In this document: positions 33,741-42,250 of the stretch, in pieces | How the letters are laid out: each line of letters starts with the position of its first letter | Position numbering within the stretch: position 1 is the first letter of the stretch | Origin: Tessaracoccus caeni | GTDB lineage: Bacteria > Actinomycetota > Actinomycetes > Propionibacteriales > Propionibacteriaceae | Direction: 5' to 3' | NCBI RefSeq assembly: GCF_029211185.1 | Contig: NZ_JARGDO010000009.1 | Location: 94,718-158,717, forward strand | DNA: 64,000 nt | Notes under the pieces: model-generated | The model's database searches: none | What the model was told of the DNA's origin: nothing | The model's input: only the letters and a program-made list of their open reading frames with translations | Translations under genes and position numbers: made by a program

Positions 33741-34738
33741 AGCTCACGCACCTTCTGCCGACGCACGATGGCGATGAAGAACGGCGCTCCGATAAGCGCG
33801 GTGATGATGCCGACGTCCACCTCGTCGGGCCGGGCGACGACGCGCCCTACCACGTCGGAGGCCGTGAGCAGCGCGGCTCCCGTCAAAGCGGAGAAGGGTA
33901 GCAGCCAGCGGTAGTCGGGGCCGACGATGAGGCGGCAGACATGCGGAACGACGAGCCCGACGAAGCCGATCGGCCCCGCCACCGCCGTCGCAGCCCCGCA
34001 CAGCACGACCGCACCCAGTGAGGCGACGGCCCGCGCCACCGCCACGCGCTCGCCCAGGCCGGCGGCCAGTTCGTCGCCCAAGGCCAACGAGTTCAGCGAC
34101 CGGGCCGAGGTCAGCGCGATGATCGTGCCCACGATCAGGAACGGCGCCACCTGCGCGATGGCGTCGAGGTTGGCGCCACCCACTCCGCCGATCTGCCAGG
34201 ACCGCACGCTGCCGGCGATGTCGCCGCGCGGTAGGACGATGGCGCTGATGAAGGCGCTGAGGGCGGTGGCCGTCGCCGCCCCGGCCAAGGCCAGCTTGAG
34301 GGGAGTGGCGCCGCCGCGGCCGAGCGAGCCCACCAGATAGACGAACACCGCGGACACCGCGGCACCCGCGATGGCGATCCAGATGAACGAGGTGTAGGTC
34401 CAGACGCCGAACCACGCGATGCCCACCACGACGGCGAGCGAGGCGCCCATGTTCACGCCGAGGATGCCGGGGTCGGCCAGCGGGTTGCGGGTTACGCCCT
34501 GCATCAGGGCTCCCGCTAGGCCCAGGGCCGCGCCGACGACCAGTGCCAGCAGGGTGCGGAGGATCCGCTTGAGCACGGCCGCCTCGCCCAGGCCGTTCGT
34601 CGAGCCGCCGAACGCCGCCACGATCTCCGCCCACGAAACCACTCGCGAGCCGATCGCCACGGACAACGCACAGACCACAGCAAGCACCACGGCGACGCCG
34701 AGCAGCCCGAGCGCGCGCCGACGCGCCGGCCGCCGCAC
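33737..34738 (-). CDS. FecCD-family siderophore permease 1
   Basis: About 333 aa if started at the GTG 34738-34736 (VRRPARRRALGLL); a longer frame reaches 34834 but would lie inside the binding-protein gene. There is no clear ribosome site before either, so the start is uncertain; a non-ATG start beside the upstream stop is possible. Features: SWAEIVAAFGG, LRTLLALVVGAALGLAGALMQGVTRNPLADPGILGVNMGAS in segments, and AGPIGFVGLVVPHVCRLIVGPD. It forms the membrane channel with the second permease, whose start overlaps its stop by 4 bp. Confidence 0.93.
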   Translation of the reverse strand: MRRPARRRALGLLGVAVVLAVVCALSVAIGSRVVSWAEIVAAFGGSTNGLGEAAVLKRILRTLLALVVGAALGLAGALMQGVTRNPLADPGILGVNMGASLAVVVGIAWFGVWTYTSFIWIAIAGAAVSAVFVYLVGSLGRGGATPLKLALAGAATATALSAFISAIVLPRGDIAGSVRSWQIGGVGGANLDAIAQVAPFLIVGTIIALTSARSLNSLALGDELAAGLGERVAVARAVASLGAVVLCGAATAVAGPIGFVGLVVPHVCRLIVGPDYRWLLPFSALTGAALLTASDVVGRVVARPDEVDVGIITALIGAPFFIAIVRRQKVREL

Positions 34739-34776
34739 GATGGCGGCGCCCGGCGCGTTAGCGGTCGTCTGGGGAA

Positions 34777-35841
34777 TCAGCTCGCCTTGTTCGCGGCCTC
34801 GGCCAGCATCGCGACGTAGTCGTCGAGCACCCACGAGATCGACAGCGGCGTGGGGTTGGCGGCAGTGCCCAGCGGGCCGCTGCCGTCGAGGAAGACCACC
34901 GCGTCGTTCTTGATGGCGGGCATCTGCGAGAGCAGCGGGTCGGCCTTCAGGGTGTCGACCAGTGCCTGGTCGCCGTAGGTGACGATCAGGTCGACGTCGT
35001 CGAACATGTCTACCTGCTCGGCGCTGACGCTGCCGGAGAACTCGCCCGCGGCGGAGGCCTCGGCCACGGCGGCCGGGGTGGTGAGGCCGAGATCCTCGAA
35101 GAACGCGGCGCGGGTGTCGTTGGCGGTGTAGAAGTTCACCTTGCTCAGGTCGGCGGTGTCGACGTGCGTCACGAACATGGTCGCCTTGCCCTCGAGACCC
35201 GGGTGGGCGGCCACCGTGTCGGTGATCTGCTTCTCGAGGGTCGCGATCAGCTCGTCGCCCTCAGCGGCCATGCCCATGCCCTGAGCGTTGAAGCGGATCA
35301 CGTCGCGCCACGACGTGGACCAGGCGGCCTCGGGGTAGGCGACGGTGGGGGCGATCTCGCTGAGGGTGTCGTAATCCTCCTGCGTGAGGCCGGAGTAGGC
35401 GGCGAGGATCACGTCGGGCTTGGTGTCGGCGACGGCCTCGAAGTCGATGCCATCGGTCTCGTCGAAGAGGACGGGGGTCTCGGCGCCCAGCTCGGTGAGC
35501 TTCTCGGAGACCCAGGGCAGCAGGCCGTCGCCGTCGTCGTCGCCGAAGTTGGCAGCGGCCATGCCGACGGGCACCACGCCGAGCGCCAGAGGCACCTCGT
35601 GGTTGGCCCAGTTGACGGTGGCGACGCGCTCTGGCTTGGCCGGGATGGTGGTGGTGCCGAGCGCGTGCTCGATGACGATGGGGTAGGCCTGACCGGTTGT
35701 GGAGGCCTCGCCGCTCGCGGACGGGGAGGTCGTCGGAGCGGAGGTGGTGGGGTCGGCCGGCGTGGGGGTGCCGGAGGAGCAGGCGGAGAGGGCGAGTGCG
35801 GTGGCGCCGATGGCGGCGGCGAGCATTCTGCGGAAGCGCAT
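34777..35841 (-). CDS. Siderophore-binding lipoprotein of an iron ABC transporter
   Basis: A 354-aa type III periplasmic-binding-like protein anchored outside the membrane. The signal peptide MRFRRMLAAAIGATALALSAC ends at lipobox LSAC, followed by a Ser/Thr/Pro-rich spacer. The lobes contain ERVATVNWANHEVPLALGVVPVG, DVILAAYSGLTQEDYDTLSEIAPTVAYP in parts, and the C-terminal NPTPLSISWVLDDYV. The start is the ATG at 35841, since only this gives a proper signal peptide. It is the first gene of the four-gene uptake operon, about 64 bp downstream of a DtxR/IdeR-like box. Confidence 0.94.
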   Translation of the reverse strand: MRFRRMLAAAIGATALALSACSSGTPTPADPTTSAPTTSPSASGEASTTGQAYPIVIEHALGTTTIPAKPERVATVNWANHEVPLALGVVPVGMAAANFGDDDGDGLLPWVSEKLTELGAETPVLFDETDGIDFEAVADTKPDVILAAYSGLTQEDYDTLSEIAPTVAYPEAAWSTSWRDVIRFNAQGMGMAAEGDELIATLEKQITDTVAAHPGLEGKATMFVTHVDTADLSKVNFYTANDTRAAFFEDLGLTTPAAVAEASAAGEFSGSVSAEQVDMFDDVDLIVTYGDQALVDTLKADPLLSQMPAIKNDAVVFLDGSGPLGTAANPTPLSISWVLDDYVAMLAEAANKAS

Positions 35842-35904
35842 GAGGGGGAATCTCACTTTCGACTGGTGGTGGGCATGCCGAGTGCATCCGACGGGACGCG
35901 ACAC

Positions 35905-35928
35905 TTATGTAAGGCAATGCTTACCTAA
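35905..35928. promoter_or_regulatory. DtxR/IdeR-like iron box
   Basis: The core GTAAGGCAATGCTTAC is a palindrome with one mismatched pair, followed by CTAA. This agrees well with the TTAGGTTAGGCTAACCTAA-type consensus of actinobacterial iron repressors. It lies between the divergent siderophore operon and serine hydrolase gene and should shut the former off in iron-replete cells. Confidence 0.8.
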
Positions 35929-35985
35929 TACCCTAAGCAGGAAGTCGAGGTCTGCGCAATCGTGCAGTGCAATAGATTGGCGCCC

Positions 35986-37404
35986 ATGACGATGCCGCGC
36001 AGTACCCCGTCCGCTCAGGGCGTAGACGCCCGAGGCCTGCTGGCCCTCCTCGACTCCTTCGAGACCCCCGGACACGGATACCACTCGCTGATGATCGCCC
36101 GCCGTGGCCATGTGATCGCCGAGGGATGGTGGGCGCCTTATGCCCGCGACCGAGTGCACCTGGGCTACTCGCTGACCAAGAGCTTTACGGCGACGGTACT
36201 GGGCGACGTGGCGGAACGAGGGCTCATCGACCTGGATGCGCCCGTGCTCTCCTACCTCACCGACCTCGACGACGTGCCGGAGATCTGGCGACGGGTGACC
36301 GTGCGACACTGCATCACCATGACCGTCGGGCACACCGAGGACGTCTGGAATTGGCGCGGCGACGCAGAACCCAACCCCGCCGGACCGCACGATGGCGACC
36401 CGTTGCTGTCCTTGGTCCTCGACCGCATCCCCGACGACGAGCCCGGCCAGGTCTGGGCATACAACCAGGCGGGCACCTACCTCGTCGCGCAGGCCATCGC
36501 CGCGGCCACCGGTGAGCCCGTCTCGTCGCACATCCGACGACTTCTTCTCGATCCGTTCGGCGGCGCTCCCGCGAAAGCGCAGCGCACCTACCAAGGCCGC
36601 GACCTCGGCTTCAGCGGAATGTCTTTCACCACGTCGTCGATCCTCGCGCTGGCGCAGACCTGGCTGGACGGCGGTCTCTGGCAGGGGAGGCGGATCGTTC
36701 CGGAGGGCTTCGCCGCGCTCGCTCCCGTCCCCAGCGCTCCGTCCTTGGCCAGCGACGGCGTCGGCGACTGGGGCTGCGGTTATGGCTATTCGTTCTGGGG
36801 ACAGCGTCACGGCTTCCGCGGCGACGGAGCTTTCGGACAGTTCGCGGTGGTGCTACCTGAGCAGGACGTCGTGGTGGCGATCACCTCAGAGGTGGACGTG
36901 ATGCAGGACGTGCTCGACCGGCTGTGGGCCCATCTCCTACCCGCCGTCGACGCCACCCCGGACGTCGAGGCCGATCGCGAACTCGCCGAGCGGCTGAGTG
37001 CCCTTGTGCATCCGGCGCTGGGCGGCCCGGAGCGCAGGGAATCGTCGACGGTGACGCGCGATCCGGCCTCCCAGCTGCCCGACACCTTCGCGGCAGCGAG
37101 CCTGGAGGCTGTCGAGGACGGCCACATCCTGCGCATTCAGCATCCGGCGGGGGAGTTGGTCACGGTGATCGGCGACGGGAAGTGGGTGGAATCGTCGTGG
37201 CCCACGCCGAGAGGACCGGAGATTCCGGTGGTGGCTAGCGGTGCGTGGGAGGGTGCCGTCTTCGTCGCTCAGGTGCGTCTGGTGGAGACTCCTCACACCG
37301 TCCTCGTCCGCATCGATCCGGCGGCCGGATCCGTGAGGCTCGACTGGAGGCTGGTTGCGCTCACGGGCGCTGACCCGCTGTCGACCGCCTCGTTCAGCTT
37401 CTGA
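35986..37404 (+). CDS. Serine hydrolase, class C beta-lactamase-like fold
   Basis: A 472-aa protein with the class C/PBP catalytic pattern: SxxK in GYSLTKSFTATVLG (Ser at about residue 62), YxN in VWAYNQAGTYLVA, and GAFGQFAVVLPEQDVVVAITS as the usual C-terminal beta-lactamase strand. No signal peptide is seen, so it is probably cytoplasmic and an esterase or amidase rather than a resistance enzyme. An extra C-terminal domain of about 120 residues is unassigned. TAGATT about 8 bp before the ATG suggests a leaderless start. It shares the intergenic iron box with the siderophore operon, so iron control is possible. Its 3' end overlaps the convergent small membrane gene by 11 bp. Confidence 0.82.
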   Translation: MTMPRSTPSAQGVDARGLLALLDSFETPGHGYHSLMIARRGHVIAEGWWAPYARDRVHLGYSLTKSFTATVLGDVAERGLIDLDAPVLSYLTDLDDVPEIWRRVTVRHCITMTVGHTEDVWNWRGDAEPNPAGPHDGDPLLSLVLDRIPDDEPGQVWAYNQAGTYLVAQAIAAATGEPVSSHIRRLLLDPFGGAPAKAQRTYQGRDLGFSGMSFTTSSILALAQTWLDGGLWQGRRIVPEGFAALAPVPSAPSLASDGVGDWGCGYGYSFWGQRHGFRGDGAFGQFAVVLPEQDVVVAITSEVDVMQDVLDRLWAHLLPAVDATPDVEADRELAERLSALVHPALGGPERRESSTVTRDPASQLPDTFAAASLEAVEDGHILRIQHPAGELVTVIGDGKWVESSWPTPRGPEIPVVASGAWEGAVFVAQVRLVETPHTVLVRIDPAAGSVRLDWRLVALTGADPLSTASFSF

Positions 37405-37675
37405 ACGCAGCCCCGCGACGACGGGCGGTCCCGACCGCGATGGTGGTCATTGCCAGGGGGAGGACGAGGAGGGACATCAAGGCGTCGGGCAGACCAGCAC
37501 GCACGATCGGCGCCCCATCCGCGGGATCGGTGAACCCGATGTGGTGGGTGCCGACGAGGAGCGCGATCATGCTCAGCACGATAGCGATGCCGATCGCCGT
37601 GGCGTCCTTGCACGCCGGGCGCCGTCGGAATCGGTCGCTCGTAACCACGTTGTAGTGCGCGATGGCAGTATCCAT
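37394..37675 (-). CDS. Small membrane protein, unknown function
   Basis: A 93-aa protein with two predicted membrane helices (ATAIGIAIVLSMIALLVGTHH and PDALMSLLVLPLAMTTIAVG) around a short external loop. GAGGGGAAGAAG precedes the chosen ATG at 37675. It lies 223 bp behind the AraC regulator on the same strand and may be regulated with it. I do not recognise a family. Confidence 0.6.
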   Translation of the reverse strand: MDTAIAHYNVVTSDRFRRRPACKDATAIGIAIVLSMIALLVGTHHIGFTDPADGAPIVRAGLPDALMSLLVLPLAMTTIAVGTARRRGAAFRS

Positions 37676-37898
37676 CTTCTTCCCCTCGTCACTGGCTTCG
37701 TCCGAACGGATGAAGCCTGTCAACGCCCCGGATCGCGGTGATCGGACCTCCCGATCGTGTGCCATCCAGAAGGGCACCGTTGTGTCTTTCTACACAAGAA
37801 GACAGCGAAAAGCTCTAACTATGACGTGATGTAGGAGATATCGCTCCGAATCCGAACGCGCCCGGACGGCCGCGTGTCTCTCAGCCGAAGCGGCGAGC

Positions 37899-38906
37899 CT
37901 AGCGGCTCCAGGGGTTGTTCGAGTGGGGCGGCCGGTTCGGTCGATAGTCGCGGCGCACGGCACCGGGGTTGCGGCCGATGACGCGCGTGAACGCCCGGTT
38001 GAACGCGGCCTCAGAGCGATAGCCCGTCTCCTCGGCTACGTGCGCGACCGGGACGTCGTCCTCCCGAAGCCTGGTCAAGGCCAGGTTCATCCGCCACCGG
38101 ATGAGGTAGGAGATCGGAGGCTCGCCGACGAGCCTGGAGAAGCGTGCGGTGAACGAGGAGCGGGCCATGCCGGCGACGTCGGCCAGTTGGTCCAGGGTCC
38201 AGGAGCGGCCCGGATCCGAGTGGATCGCCTCGAGGGCCCGACCGATGCGCTCATCCTGGAGGGCCCTCAACCATCCGGTGGTGGCGTCGGCCTTGGTGGC
38301 GATCCAGCAGCGCAGTGCCTGAACGACGAGGATGTCGGCCAATCTGGTCGCGACGGCCTCTTCGCCCGTTCGGGGCTGGGCGAGCTCGCTGCTCATGAGC
38401 CGGGTGGTGTCCCTGAGGAAGGACTCGGCGAGCGCGGAATCGCGTCGGATGATCAGGACGGGCGGCATGGCGCGCATCAGCTCGCGCGCGGCGGCGTCCT
38501 CGAACGACACGACGCCGTAGATCAGCTGCGACGCACGGCCCGCGCCGCCATACCGCAACTGCGAGTAGCGCTCGCTCACGCGTTCCTGGGGGACGCGGTC
38601 GATGCGAGGGCCCTCGGGCTCGTCCGGCGAGCTGACCAGTTCATGCCCCTGGCCGTCGAGGATGAGCGCCAGGTCGCCCCCGCGCAGCTCCATCGGAACC
38701 GACCCTGGCATGCGGATCCAGCACGCTCCCGAAGTGAGCAGATGGAACGTGAGTGAGTCGGGGATAGCCGGTATCTCCAGTGACCACGGGGCACTCAGGT
38801 CCGCGTGGCAATAGAGCCTGCTTCGCATCCGGAGCGACCGAAGAGTACGGGCGAGCCAGATCTGATTTCGCGTGCTCGCCGTTGATTGCATGAGGCATTG
38901 TGGCAC
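37899..38906 (-). CDS. AraC-family regulator with cupin-type sensor domain
   Basis: A 335-aa protein (or 330 aa from the internal ATG at 38891). The N-terminal half is a cupin_6-type domain (IPDSLTFHLLTSGACWIRMP, MELRGGDLALILDGQGHEL). The C-terminal 100 residues are a double HTH: SWTLDQLADVAGMARSSFTARF, then EDDVPVAHVAEETGYRSEAAFNRAF and GRNPGAVRRDYR. Such proteins usually activate a nearby short-chain reductase or exporter. Here the only same-strand gene downstream encodes the 93-aa membrane protein. Confidence 0.92.
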   Translation of the reverse strand: MPQCLMQSTASTRNQIWLARTLRSLRMRSRLYCHADLSAPWSLEIPAIPDSLTFHLLTSGACWIRMPGSVPMELRGGDLALILDGQGHELVSSPDEPEGPRIDRVPQERVSERYSQLRYGGAGRASQLIYGVVSFEDAAARELMRAMPPVLIIRRDSALAESFLRDTTRLMSSELAQPRTGEEAVATRLADILVVQALRCWIATKADATTGWLRALQDERIGRALEAIHSDPGRSWTLDQLADVAGMARSSFTARFSRLVGEPPISYLIRWRMNLALTRLREDDVPVAHVAEETGYRSEAAFNRAFTRVIGRNPGAVRRDYRPNRPPHSNNPWSR

Positions 38907-38955
38907 GACTCGGGGCTTCTTTGCGCGTCCGTTCCGCCAAAACGTGGCGCCGACG

Positions 38956-39951
38956 CTAGCTCCGGAGCTCCAAGGCCCGAGTCAGCAGTGCTTCGGCGCG
39001 CCGCTCGAAAGAGTGCTCCGAGCGAATCCGTTCGGCGACAGCCATTCGGTGCGCCAGGTCGGGCCACACCTGCTCCGGGTCCGACGCGAGTGCCTCTCGC
39101 ACGTCGTCGGACGACTCGCAGCCCACCACGCAGCCGTCGAAGAGATCCAGCCCGTCGATCGAGTCGCTCAGCACCCGCGCTCCGCACGCCACGGCGTCGA
39201 ACAGGCGGTTGGAGAGGAACCCAGCCCGTCGCATGTCGTCCCAGTGATCGCTCAGCACCACCGTGGCGGCGGCATAGTGCGCGCCCAGGTCGTCGTTGGG
39301 GATCCGGGTACCGGCCAGGTGTGAAGCCACATGAGTCTCCTCCCAGCCGGTTCCGAAGATCCGGGGTCGAGCTCCCGCCTCAGCCGCCGCTTCCACGACA
39401 GGACGATGCGAGCCGCGTCGCGCGTTGCCGACGAACAGCACTCCTTCTGTAGCTCCAGGCAGGGTGCGGCCGGGATGGAAGAACTCTGGGTCGGTGCATT
39501 GCAGCAGCGGTGACACCGGGATGCCCCACTCGGCGCTTCGAGCGGCAGCCCAGGACGGGGAGGCGGCGAATACGGCGTCGTAGGAGCGGGCCTCGTCGGC
39601 ATCCACCTTGTCGGGATGCGAGATCACCCACAACAGATGCAGCGGACCGGGGCGAGGGGTCACCCGTTCCAGGCCGCGCAGCGTGACCACAACGTCGTCC
39701 TGGCTGCGGCTGTCCCTGTCGCGGGTGTCGCGACGGTCGATCTGAACGCTCTGATCGAGTCGGCGCAACGCTCGTGCCAGCGAGATCGCGAAGTAGGTGT
39801 CGCCCCACTGGTCACCCCAGCGCCCCGGTGTGGCCGCGGTGTCGATCGCCCAGTTCAACCGAGGGCGGGCGGCCGGCTGTCGGCGTCCGGTGAACCGCCC
39901 GAAAAGGCGCGCCCACGAACCTGGGATGTCCGAACGCTGCATGTCGTTCAT
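38956..39951 (-). CDS. CgeB/YkvP-like glycosyltransferase
   Basis: About 331 aa, GT-B fold. Seen: NWAIDTAATPGRWGDQWGDTYFA at the N-terminus, LHLLWVISHPDKVD, the mid-protein GVLFVGNARRGSHRPVV, GTRIPNDDLGAHYAAATVVLSDHWDDM (donor region), and the C-terminal FDAVACGARVLSD and EHSFERRAEALL. It would transfer a sugar from a nucleotide donor; cell-wall glycan or exopolysaccharide is plausible. The ATG at 39951 leaves 25 bp to the divergent DUF4012 gene; an ATG at 39978 would overlap it. The shared promoter with the DUF4012 gene suggests a joint surface-polysaccharide role. Confidence 0.82.
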   Translation of the reverse strand: MNDMQRSDIPGSWARLFGRFTGRRQPAARPRLNWAIDTAATPGRWGDQWGDTYFAISLARALRRLDQSVQIDRRDTRDRDSRSQDDVVVTLRGLERVTPRPGPLHLLWVISHPDKVDADEARSYDAVFAASPSWAAARSAEWGIPVSPLLQCTDPEFFHPGRTLPGATEGVLFVGNARRGSHRPVVEAAAEAGARPRIFGTGWEETHVASHLAGTRIPNDDLGAHYAAATVVLSDHWDDMRRAGFLSNRLFDAVACGARVLSDSIDGLDLFDGCVVGCESSDDVREALASDPEQVWPDLAHRMAVAERIRSEHSFERRAEALLTRALELRS

Positions 39952-39976
39952 CGTAGTCACTCTGTACGATGGCGCC

Positions 39977-41728
39977 ATGCCCGCTCACACAGGCGCGTCA
40001 CGCCGCGTTTCCCGTCAGTCTCAGCGTCGACGCACAGCGAGGTGGGTGGGCATCACGGTGGCGGTGGTGCTCGTCGCCCTGATCGGTGCCGGCGTCTGGT
40101 TGGGGCTGAAGGTGCTCACCGTGCGCAACGAATTGATGGCCGCACAGGCAAGCTTGTCCGGACTGCGTGACGGCGACGCGGAGCAAGGCCTCACCGTCAT
40201 GGCGGAGCATGGAGCGCGGGCTGCCGAGGCCACCGACAGCCTGGTGTGGACGGCCGCCGAGTACGTGCCGTGGGCGGGGGACAACCTCCGAGCCGCCCGC
40301 CTGGCCGCCGAGACCTTGGACGCGCTCGCCGGCGGGCTCGGCGTGCCGGCGCTGAATGCGCTGAAGAGCGACAGTGACGATCCGATGCTGACGCGCGTGT
40401 TGCCGGTGCTGCAAAGCTCGGCGCCGCGGGTCCATGAGCTCAACGCGCAGCTTCAAGACGTGGGACGCAGTGACAGCCTGGTGTCGCAGCTGCGTGGTCC
40501 TATCGAGCAGGTTGCCGAAGTGATGGGAACCGTCGACCCGGTGCTGCAGGTGCTGCCCGGAATGCTCGGCGCTGACGGCGAGCGCAACTATCTCCTCGTC
40601 GGGCAGAGCAATGCGGAGACGTTGGCGCTGGGTGGCAGTGCCGCATCGCAGAGCCTGCTGCATGTGTCGGACGGCGAACTGAAGATCGTCAAGCAAGCCG
40701 ACAGCAAGCAATATCAGTGGGGCGTACACGCCGATGTGGAGATCGATCAAAGCGCGCTGGACCTCTACAACGAGTACCTGATCAACAACGTCAACACCGC
40801 CGTCGGTCGGCCCGACTGGCCCACGGCGGCCCGGACGATCATCGCGCTCTGGCATCGGGACATCGACCCGGAACCCGTCGACGGTGCCGTCTCGATCGAC
40901 CCCCTTGCCATGGCGCGGATCATGCGGGCCACTGGTCCCGTCACCGTGGACGGACGCGAGCTGACCAGCGACAACGTGGTGGCCTTCCTGCTCAGCGACG
41001 CGTATGAGCTCTATGAGCCCGGGGAGTCAGGCGAGGTCGACGGCATCTTCAAGGAAGTCGCGGTTGCGGTCATGGACAGCGTGGTCGAAGGCGACTTCGA
41101 TCCGGGGGCCCTGGTGTCAGCGGTCAGGGACAGCATCGACGCCGGCAGCCTGATGTTCTGGAGTGCCGACCCCGAGATCCAAGAGATGATCACACCTTGG
41201 AGGCTCTCCGGGGTGCTGCCCGCCAGCAACCTGCCCGACACCGTGGTCGGTGTCTACTTCCGTGACGCCTCGCTGGGGTCGAAGATCGACTACTACATGC
41301 GCACAGAGGCCGAGGTCACAGCGACCTGCAACATCGACGGCACCGTCACCTACGATGTCAGCGCGACGGTCGGCCTCGATCTGACCAAGGACAAGGCGCG
41401 GACGTTGTCCTCGTATGTGACGGGTGGTGACGTGGAGACCAAGATCTATCGCACCCAGGTGTTCCTCTACGGACCGCCCGGTACCAAGGTGACCGAGCGG
41501 CTCGGCGAAACCGATCGTGACAAGGCGTGGAAGTGGCGTGCGCTCGACATGGAGGATCTGGGACGCCCCACTCCGTCCTTCATGACGGTCAACCCGCTCG
41601 GCGGTGAGACGGTGACCGTCGGAGCCCGATTCACGGGCCCCGCCACGGAAACCGGTCCGCTCGATGCGTGGACGACCCCCATGGTGCACCCCACGAAGGT
41701 GACCGTCGACGACAGCTGCAGCCGCTGA
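39977..41728 (+). CDS. DUF4012-family cell-envelope protein
   Basis: A 583-aa protein with a basic N-terminus and one membrane anchor (WVGITVAVVLVALIGAGVWL), the rest outside. It matches the actinobacterial DUF4012 pattern: AAEYVPWAGDNLRAARLAAETL, GERNYLLVGQSNAETLALGG, and the long ANKL-type domain with GPVTVDGRELTSDNVVAFLLSDAY. DUF4012 proteins co-occur with capsule or exopolysaccharide genes, but their function is unproven. The divergent glycosyltransferase fits that link. The LytR-CpsA-Psr-type catalytic motif was looked for and not found. Confidence 0.85.
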   Translation: MPAHTGASRRVSRQSQRRRTARWVGITVAVVLVALIGAGVWLGLKVLTVRNELMAAQASLSGLRDGDAEQGLTVMAEHGARAAEATDSLVWTAAEYVPWAGDNLRAARLAAETLDALAGGLGVPALNALKSDSDDPMLTRVLPVLQSSAPRVHELNAQLQDVGRSDSLVSQLRGPIEQVAEVMGTVDPVLQVLPGMLGADGERNYLLVGQSNAETLALGGSAASQSLLHVSDGELKIVKQADSKQYQWGVHADVEIDQSALDLYNEYLINNVNTAVGRPDWPTAARTIIALWHRDIDPEPVDGAVSIDPLAMARIMRATGPVTVDGRELTSDNVVAFLLSDAYELYEPGESGEVDGIFKEVAVAVMDSVVEGDFDPGALVSAVRDSIDAGSLMFWSADPEIQEMITPWRLSGVLPASNLPDTVVGVYFRDASLGSKIDYYMRTEAEVTATCNIDGTVTYDVSATVGLDLTKDKARTLSSYVTGGDVETKIYRTQVFLYGPPGTKVTERLGETDRDKAWKWRALDMEDLGRPTPSFMTVNPLGGETVTVGARFTGPATETGPLDAWTTPMVHPTKVTVDDSCSR

Positions 41729-41751
41729 GGCTGAGACTCCTCGGGGATCGC

Positions 41752-42021
41752 CTAGTCGGTGGGGTCTGACGGGCGTTCGACGACGATGGTCACCTTGCTG
41801 ACCACGGCGGCGATCGCGCCGACGCCGAGCAGGAGCGGAGCGACCAGGGCTGTCACCGCACCCACCGTGAGGCCGGCATTGAGGGGGATCTCGAGCAGCG
41901 TCTTGCCTTCGCGTCGCAGCGTGATCCGCCGCACGTTGCCCTCTCGGATCAGCTCCATGACCTTGTCGACCACGTTGCCGAGTGTGACCTCGAACTCTTC
42001 GGTCTTGCTCTCATCGCTCAT
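41752..42021 (-). CDS. DUF4342 small protein
   Basis: An 89-aa protein. The N-terminal half, EEFEVTLGNVVDKVMELIREGNVRRITLRREGKTLLEIP in segments, is the DUF4342 signature (a UBA-like helical unit plus beta strands). The C-terminal half is one hydrophobic segment, VGAVTALVAPLLLGVGAIAAVV. The ATG at 42021 is preferred over 42069 because it begins the conserved part. Function unknown; it probably sits at the membrane. Confidence 0.8.
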   Translation of the reverse strand: MSDESKTEEFEVTLGNVVDKVMELIREGNVRRITLRREGKTLLEIPLNAGLTVGAVTALVAPLLLGVGAIAAVVSKVTIVVERPSDPTD

Positions 42022-42145
42022 GTCGCTCACTCCATCGCCGGGGCCGACGTCGCCGGCCGTTGCCCCCATTCTCCCCGTTGAGGCAAATCATGTACCTCCA
42101 TCGACAGTCGAGGCAGTTTTACATTTCGGAAACAACCCCGGCAGA

Positions 42146-42173
42146 TTGGCGAAACAGGGGCAGTGGATACTCT
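42146..42173 (+). promoter_or_regulatory. Candidate promoter of the secreted amidohydrolase
   Basis: TTGGCG (42146-42151) and TACTCT (42168-42173) are separated by 16 bp in an AT-richer stretch upstream of the gene beginning at 42251. The match to -35/-10 consensus is moderate. Confidence 0.4.
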
Positions 42174-42250
42174 TTCCGTAAGAAGGCGGTATCTGCCGCC
42201 GAGCGTTTCCGCGGCCGCTATTGCGCCGCCGCTAAGAAGGAGTGGTTCTC

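Noticed and set aside
35986..37404. Beta-lactamase resistance gene
   Set aside because: No export signal, long extra C-terminal domain, and general serine-hydrolase motifs only; resistance cannot be claimed.
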